Of a stretch of DNA of 64,000 nt, positions 59,559 to 64,000 are shown piece by piece. A program made the translations under genes and the position numbers. The notes under the pieces were generated by a model. It was given only the letters and a program-made list of their open reading frames with translations. It was not told where the DNA came from and made no database searches. Source of the DNA: Arthrobacter sp. TMP15 (lineage in GTDB: Bacteria; Actinomycetota; Actinomycetes; Actinomycetales; Micrococcaceae); assembly GCF_039529835.1 (NCBI RefSeq), contig NZ_CP154263.1, positions 48,312 through 112,311 of the forward strand, read 5' to 3'. Numbering within the stretch: the stretch's first letter is position 1; each line of letters opens with the position of its first letter.

Positions 59559-60286
59559 TGGATCTAGTTTTTTGGGCCGTTCTAATCACCGCTGCATCGC
59601 TGACGATCACACGCTTACCCGGACTTAGCCAGAGTAGGAATCAGGCTATATTTCTCAGTGGGCTATGCGCCTCGTTAGCTTTTGGTCTCATGATTCCAGT
59701 CATCTACGCTGCCGTGGACGAACTCTTGTTTCGTACCAACTTCACAGACTTATTTGCGAAGTTGGGTTTACTATTAGCTGTTAATATTCTGGTCAGCGAA
59801 TTGGCTAAAACCTTACATAGTCAACGATCCCTGCGGCTGACGGCTGGACTATCCGGGAAAGTCATTCTTGTTGCCACGTTCTCACTTGCGATGGGGCTCT
59901 TTGCTTTCACGAACACTCCCACCCCTTCACCAGGACTCGGCGCCTATATTGATGATCCGTTAGTTTTCGCTTACAACGCTGTCATCGTGATTTACATCGG
60001 TTACTTGGGTGCCGTAATTACGGGACCACTGGTTCGTGACGCTCGTACAGGATCTCAAACACTTCGGCGGGCAGCATCTGTTCTCCTAGCTGGAGGGTTC
60101 ATTCTTGCCGTAGTGAGGGCAGTGATTTTACTCGCAGGCTTTGCAATGCCTAGCATCTACGAGCTTGGTCAGATCATCAGTGGTTTCTCTGCACTGCTCA
60201 TAATCGCGGGGCTTGCGACAGCGTGGAAAGCACTAAGGGAGTACGGGACTGAAAAAATTGTTCAATCTCATCTAAGAATTGAGTGA
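59558..60286 (+). CDS. Hypothetical polytopic membrane protein
   Basis: A 242-residue protein with about seven hydrophobic helices (for example VFWAVLITAASLTITRLP and GFILAVVRAVILLAGFAM) and a short charged tail. No family was recognised. It starts within the stop of the HTH-repeat gene (TGATG) and must be co-translated with it. A DNA-binding protein coupled to a membrane protein suggests signal reception, exclusion or defence; nothing in the sequence decides between them. Confidence 0.68.
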   Translation: MDLVFWAVLITAASLTITRLPGLSQSRNQAIFLSGLCASLAFGLMIPVIYAAVDELLFRTNFTDLFAKLGLLLAVNILVSELAKTLHSQRSLRLTAGLSGKVILVATFSLAMGLFAFTNTPTPSPGLGAYIDDPLVFAYNAVIVIYIGYLGAVITGPLVRDARTGSQTLRRAASVLLAGGFILAVVRAVILLAGFAMPSIYELGQIISGFSALLIIAGLATAWKALREYGTEKIVQSHLRIE

Positions 60287-60307
60287 TTATCCAGCGACAC
60301 GCCGCAA

Positions 60308-60323
60308 CCAGCGCTAGCGCTGG
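60308..60323. promoter_or_regulatory. 16-bp perfect palindrome upstream of the small gene
   Basis: CCAGCGCTAGCGCTGG lies between the membrane protein gene and the small gene at 60350, 20-40 bases before the latter. It could be an operator or part of a replication region. Confidence 0.5.
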
Positions 60324-60349
60324 CACTGGCAGTGGCATATGTTTGTCAT

Positions 60350-60565
60350 ATGGCTGATTACATACCCCCCAAGCTCAAAGGGAACAAAGTTCCCTTGAAT
60401 AACCTGGTTCAGCCTGTCCAACATGAACGGGCCTGGTACGCGGCTCAACGGGCAGGACTTTCTCTTGCTGACTACGTCGGAGCCCTTATTGATCGGGATG
60501 CGGGTCTACCCAACAAACTTAACGACGTAAAACAGGAGGCTTTGCCTATAGCAAAGGCTTCTTAA
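60350..60565 (+). CDS. Small hypothetical plasmid protein ending LPIAKAS
   Basis: A 71-residue protein starting MADYIPPKLKGNKVPLNNL. The middle ERAWYAAQRAGLSLADYVGALI is a ribbon-helix-helix-like or helical pair often seen in plasmid copy-control and antitoxin proteins. The last seven residues LPIAKAS equal those of UmuC here, with different codons. A GTG at 60332 would add six residues. It is followed by a terminator and by the replication gene, so a copy-number or regulatory role is plausible. Confidence 0.65.
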   Translation: MADYIPPKLKGNKVPLNNLVQPVQHERAWYAAQRAGLSLADYVGALIDRDAGLPNKLNDVKQEALPIAKAS

Positions 60566-60572
60566 ACGGCAA

Positions 60573-60595
60573 AAGGCCCGCAAACTGCGGGCCTT
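60573..60595 (+). terminator. Terminator after the small plasmid gene
   Basis: AAGGCCCGC (60573-60581) pairs exactly with GCGGGCCTT (60587-60595) over a five-base loop AAACT, eight bases after the stop at 60565. The T run is short. Confidence 0.75.
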
Positions 60596-60610
60596 GCCTG
60601 AAACTCAATC

Positions 60611-60655
60611 TGTAGCTAGAAACCTCTAACCGGCAAGTTTCTCGGTTTGTAGCTA
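60611..60655 (+). promoter_or_regulatory. Direct repeats enclosing a possible RNA pseudoknot
   Basis: TGTAGCTA occurs at 60611-60618 and 60648-60655. Between them AGAAAC (60618-60623) pairs with GTTTCT (60637-60642), and AACCG (60628-60632) pairs with CGGTT (60643-60647). The two stems interlock in H-type pseudoknot order. It lies 17 bases before the replication gene's reading frame, where RNA structure could govern translation. Alternatively the repeats are iteron-like binding sites. Confidence 0.55.
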
Positions 60656-60672
60656 CTTCAACAACAGCGGCT

Positions 60673-62586
60673 TTGTCATGCCCGCTTTTGCTAAGGAATG
60701 GTTCCATCATACACGCACACGCTTTTTTGGGTAAAACCTACTCAGTTGACACATCTAACGTGTCGGCGAGTGGCTCTGTCCATGCTCAAGCATGGGCTGC
60801 TCTCGCGCCTTTAATTGCCGGCGCCCCTGTCATGCGGTTTGCTACCCGCGGCGGGAAATATCCTCGCTCTCGCTCCAATCCGCCCCACATCACCAAAGCT
60901 CTTCCGGCTCGTGCTGTCGCAGTGATGGTCCATGGTGCAGATGGCTCCGTAGCAACTTTGTGCCTTGACCTTGACACCTCTAAAGCCCTGCAGGCAGTGG
61001 TTGACGATGATGCGGAGGCGATATGCGCCTTACTTACATCCTGTGGATTGAGGTTTGTGGCTGACCACTCCCCCAGCGGTGGACGCCATATTTATGTTCC
61101 TGTTATTGATCGGCTCTCTGCTGAAGACGCTCGAGAACTCGTAGAGGCTCTTGCTACGCGCTTCCCTAGTTTGGACCCAGGCCCACATCAGAACATTACT
61201 GATGGTTGCATTCGCCCACCTGGCTCTTTGCACAAGTCGCTCACTGGACACCAAGTCCTAGATACGCCCCTTTCAGAGGCATACGACGTTTTGATTCGCC
61301 GTAACCCGGCCGCTGCTGTACAAGCGCTAAGACAGGCGCTGGCCGCATCTATTCTTCAAGTACGCGCCAAAAAAACCAGCAAAAAAAGCTTCCTTGCTGT
61401 CAAAGACACCAACCCCTCGGTCGGTCCCTCCACTGACTTGATCCTGCGCGGCTCCGTGTTGCGCAACATCGCTCGCACCGGCCGCTATGACCCCACACGG
61501 TACAAAAGCGACTCAGAAGCCCGCATAGCTGTACTAAATCACCTATGCGCCTGGCAGGTCAGCCTGCCAGAGATACAAGCACGACTCAGCACCGATTTCG
61601 CTGGTCTCCGGGCGCTCTACGGTAACGACACACGCCTGGAGAGGTTACTGGTCAAGGAATGGGAGAACGCATCCGCATGGGTAACCGAGAAACAACGCCA
61701 TCAACCAGTGGGGAAAAGGTCTAGCAATAAATACGACACAGAGCCTCCCTTAACCCACAGCGGGGGTGCCGTTCAACCTCGATCCCGGCTCTCGACGATG
61801 AGCGAGATCAATGACATCGAAAATGTTCTTTATTCCGTTATTGACCAACGCCTCGCTCGCACTGGACGTGAAGGAATCACTCTCCGCTTCCTTCTTCGGG
61901 CTGTTCTAGGTTTCGCGCGCGCGAAAGGATCTTTAGCGATCAATGTGGGCTGTAGGGCGTTCGCTCTCGCTATGGGGCACCATCACGGGACGATAGCCAG
62001 GTTGCTACCGCATCTAGTGAAGTACAGCGGCGGTCTTCTCTCTAAAATTGAGAACGCTCATGGCAAGCAGGCTGATATCTACCTGCTAGGTCTCCCTGAA
62101 CACTGGCAAGACCTGGCTAACGCTACTGCGTGGAGAAAAGGTAAAATCTACGGCATTCGTCCTGTATTTAGAGCTCTCGGCGCACCATCAGCCCTGGTAT
62201 ACGAGGCCATTGAACGAGGGCGGCACTCCCCCACCACCGCTGACATTGTCAGGGCTACAGGAATGAGCCGACCTACGGTGGCCAGAGAACTCACTACTTT
62301 GGCGGAACTGTCCATGATTGAGCGCCACCATGGCTACTGGCAGCTCATACACAGCACCAACCTCACCACAATTGCCGAATGGTTGGGTGTCCAAGGAGAC
62401 TACGAAGAACATCGCAGCATCGTCAAAGCACAACGCCGAGTTTGGCACGCCCATCTCGAACGGCATCTTGTCCCCGTGATTTACGAAGAAGATCTCTACG
62501 ACCAAGAACAATCAGAATGGGACCCCTGGATACCCAATGACTACGGAGAGCTCAGTGCCCTTGAACGACACCTCGTAGCTGTTTAG
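60673..62586 (+). CDS. Primase-like plasmid replication protein
   Basis: A protein of up to 637 residues. The N-terminal half is like archaeo-eukaryotic primase-type Rep proteins of actinobacterial plasmids: PVMRFATRGGKYPRSRSNPP, metal-binding CLDLDTSK and DHSPSGGRHIYVPV, then GCIRPPGSLHKS. The C-terminal half has helix-turn-helix parts such as TADIVRATGMSRPTVARELT. It probably initiates or primes replication of this replicon. The start is unclear: the frame opens with TTG 60673, and GTG 60763 would begin close to where related proteins start. A possible leader peptide overlaps the frame start. Confidence 0.85.
   Translation: MSCPLLLRNGSIIHAHAFLGKTYSVDTSNVSASGSVHAQAWAALAPLIAGAPVMRFATRGGKYPRSRSNPPHITKALPARAVAVMVHGADGSVATLCLDLDTSKALQAVVDDDAEAICALLTSCGLRFVADHSPSGGRHIYVPVIDRLSAEDARELVEALATRFPSLDPGPHQNITDGCIRPPGSLHKSLTGHQVLDTPLSEAYDVLIRRNPAAAVQALRQALAASILQVRAKKTSKKSFLAVKDTNPSVGPSTDLILRGSVLRNIARTGRYDPTRYKSDSEARIAVLNHLCAWQVSLPEIQARLSTDFAGLRALYGNDTRLERLLVKEWENASAWVTEKQRHQPVGKRSSNKYDTEPPLTHSGGAVQPRSRLSTMSEINDIENVLYSVIDQRLARTGREGITLRFLLRAVLGFARAKGSLAINVGCRAFALAMGHHHGTIARLLPHLVKYSGGLLSKIENAHGKQADIYLLGLPEHWQDLANATAWRKGKIYGIRPVFRALGAPSALVYEAIERGRHSPTTADIVRATGMSRPTVARELTTLAELSMIERHHGYWQLIHSTNLTTIAEWLGVQGDYEEHRSIVKAQRRVWHAHLERHLVPVIYEEDLYDQEQSEWDPWIPNDYGELSALERHLVAV
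60678..60734 (+). CDS. Possible leader peptide at the rep start
   Basis: ATG 60678 opens an 18-codon frame (MPAFAKEWFHHTRTRFFG) overlapping the beginning of the rep frame in another phase. Placed just after the proposed pseudoknot, it recalls leader peptides that regulate rep translation in some plasmids. There is no strong ribosome-binding site, so this is tentative. Confidence 0.25.
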   Translation: MPAFAKEWFHHTRTRFFG

Positions 62587-62909
62587 ACGGTTGGTGTATA
62601 TAAAGAGTTAGAGTTCTCACTTCCTCCTCGCCGCCGTCACACCCTCTCCGGGCTTCAGCCGTCACCAACGACACAAAAAATCAGGATCTAGATGCCTTCA
62701 CATGAACAAGCCCCACGAGGCTCTGCGAGAAAGCGCCGCTCCAGGAGGTAAAGGGGTGGCTTGTGAAAAAGTGGAATATCCGACGTTAGTCTGATTTGTG
62801 GCTCTTCAGAATCCAGAGTGTTTTCAGGGCTGCCGTGAGCTGACCCTGTTGTCACCGTGCGGACAGGGCGAGAACCATCAGCGATTCCGACATGAAAGTG
62901 CGGGCGTCA
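62587..62909. other. Intergenic region between convergent genes
   Basis: About 320 bases between the replication gene and the minus-strand gene ending at 62910. No ORF has coding character and no terminator with a T run was found. Confidence 0.5.
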
Positions 62910-63686
62910 TCATCTGGGCACCTGGTAGGGAACGGCATGTCCTATCTCCTCTCGGACTTTTAGCCACTCGGCAAGGCGCGGCTCGGTCTTTTCCGGAGGA
63001 ATCAGGTGGATGAGCTGTGGCGCCCCAAAGAGCTTCGGTCCGGTTGCGGACTTAGCCTTTAGTTCCTTGAGTGCTTTTGGTACACGTTCATCCCTCAATT
63101 GCAGTAATGCGCAGTCCATGCTGAAAAGATCGAGAAATAGGTCTCCGAAGTGAAGAGTTCCACCGGAAGGGTAGAAGACACGCAATGCCTGTGTGACTGG
63201 ACCGTCCTGACCGGGGGGTGTCCGTAGACTTAGACCGTCTTTGGAGATGTGCCAGTCGACGATAGAAGGCCTGCCTGCAAGGACCAGTGCGTCCAGCTCC
63301 CCGTCAAAGTGCTCGAAGGCGTTTCTAATCTTCCTGACGTTGAGCACCGGGAAGTCCTCGTCTAGCTGGAGGATGTCGTTGAGCTGATGCGAACGCTCGG
63401 TGAGCCTTTGCTGCCTCTGTGTTCTGGTCGACTTCGGATGGTGTGACGCGTCATTTGGCTGGACCATCCGCTGAATGACAATACAGGCGAAGAGGGAAGC
63501 TTGCAGGTCGCCCCAGACCATCGTGTCGTGAGTGTCAGTCTCCGGTCGCATCGCCCTTAGCCACGCCCGTGTTAGGAAGCGGCTGGCAATTTCTGCCTGC
63601 CGCCCCAGTTCCTCAACATAGACACTGAGTTGAAGCGCTTGGGTGATTTCCTCGGTCTCCCCAGATATGGACCGCAGCTTGTTCAT
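62910..63686 (-). CDS. Hypothetical protein with HEPN-type RxxxxH motif
   Basis: A 258-residue protein, largely helical. The segment VLNVRKIRNAFEHFDGELD contains RNAFEH, the R-x4-H signature of HEPN ribonuclease-like domains. It is preceded by helices with QASLFACIVIQRMVQ and RQQRLTERSHQLNDIL. Many HEPN proteins act in defence or toxin systems; others are inactive helper domains. A partial ORF ends nine bases upstream on the same strand and may form an operon with it. ATG 63686 has only a weak translation signal. The HEPN call rests on this motif and helical context alone. Confidence 0.65.
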   Translation of the reverse strand: MNKLRSISGETEEITQALQLSVYVEELGRQAEIASRFLTRAWLRAMRPETDTHDTMVWGDLQASLFACIVIQRMVQPNDASHHPKSTRTQRQQRLTERSHQLNDILQLDEDFPVLNVRKIRNAFEHFDGELDALVLAGRPSIVDWHISKDGLSLRTPPGQDGPVTQALRVFYPSGGTLHFGDLFLDLFSMDCALLQLRDERVPKALKELKAKSATGPKLFGAPQLIHLIPPEKTEPRLAEWLKVREEIGHAVPYQVPR

Positions 63687-63695
63687 GGTTACAGC

Positions 63696-64000
63696 CTATG
63701 TGGGCATCCCGAGAACGCACGTTCTGGTGTGCATGTTGGCAGCATGGAGTTTTTGGGCTGGGGTACTGGTAGCGAAATATTGGACGCCAAGCCTGGCGCG
63801 CTGCTCGGTAACGATCGTTCGCGAGACACTCACGAGGCTCAGCCACGGCCTTGGATTGTAGAGGTTCGCAGTGTAACGCTTGCCGTGTACGCGCCAATGT
63901 AATGACTTCCGGGCTTTGCGATACACAAGGCCCGCGAAGAACATCCCCAGGGCTACAAACCGGAGAAATTGCCGGTCAACGGCTACACAATTCTGGCGGG
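63696..64000 (-). CDS. Partial hypothetical ORF reaching the window edge
   Basis: A minus-strand frame open from the right edge to the stop at 63696, 101 codons. It reads FVALGMFFAGLVYRKARK early and TANLYNPRPWLSLVSVSRT later, and ends TCVLGMPT. One hydrophobic stretch is present near the edge. The stop lies nine bases before the HEPN-like gene, typical of an operon. No family was recognised and the coding character is only fair. Confidence 0.33.
   Translation of the reverse strand, partial: RQNCVAVDRQFLRFVALGMFFAGLVYRKARKSLHWRVHGKRYTANLYNPRPWLSLVSVSRTIVTEQRARLGVQYFATSTPAQKLHAANMHTRTCVLGMPT

Overview
The window looks like a stretch of a large conjugative replicon, or a plasmid-like region, from a high-GC Gram-positive bacterium, most likely a member of the Micrococcaceae (Arthrobacter/Glutamicibacter type). 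The family assignment is an inference. It rests on DUF6480, SCO6880, DUF4913 and DUF6668 type proteins, an actinobacterial MobC/relaxase pair, bacterial Ku plus LigD, a CVQC-type NrdH, and an actinobacterial primase-like replication protein. No rRNA or tRNA gene was recognised.

Positions 1-25100 carry stress and metabolism cargo. It opens with the 3' part of a UDP-glucose dehydrogenase gene (ugd), then a DUF488 protein overlapping an alkyltransferase-like DNA repair protein, a flavodoxin-like protein, topoisomerase IB and an intact ISL3-family insertion with its 8-bp target duplication. Next come a divergent LigD/Ku end-joining pair, a zinc alcohol dehydrogenase, a FAD/Rieske oxidoreductase, an amino-acid permease, a large catalase and a sulfide:quinone-type oxidoreductase. 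Between them lie remnants that record rearrangement: two separated ugd fragments in opposite orientation, a broken cation-efflux gene and a decayed istB.

Positions 25300-32300 hold a helicase-associated-domain protein, a umuDC pair, a 1.2-kb non-coding stretch with a seven-unit hairpin array, and a small cluster with NrdH and HicAB. Two copies of the same promoter/operator drive that cluster, and one copy gives a leaderless hicA. A YhcG-type nuclease follows.

Positions 32700-58200 are the transfer region. A hairpin-rich non-coding kilobase (possible oriT area) precedes mobC, a relaxase, several transfer proteins, a serine recombinase and a giant methyltransferase-helicase resembling phage P1 DarB. 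A separate small gene is nested in another frame of that giant gene. On the opposite strand a tightly overlapping operon encodes a type IV secretion apparatus: coupling protein, VirB4-like ATPase, SCO6880 protein, VirB6-like protein, pilin-like protein, ParA-like ATPase, lipoprotein and CHAP-domain cell-wall hydrolase.

The most interesting observation is that the relaxase, the 343-residue protein, the giant DarB-like protein and the 418-residue protein share the C-terminal motif [IM]-x-A-[RKA]-x-F-A-x-x-Q-x(3,4)-P, 40-46 residues from the end and followed by a basic, Q/P-rich tail. I infer a translocation signal that would send these proteins, including an antirestriction enzyme, into the recipient with the DNA.

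Positions 58300-64000 contain a winged-helix regulator divergent from the secretion operon, a duplicated-HTH protein with a membrane partner, a primase-like replication gene preceded by a possible RNA pseudoknot, and a protein with a HEPN-type RxxxxH motif. All coordinates, motifs and repeats were read by eye. Family names come from recognition of sequence motifs, not from a database search.
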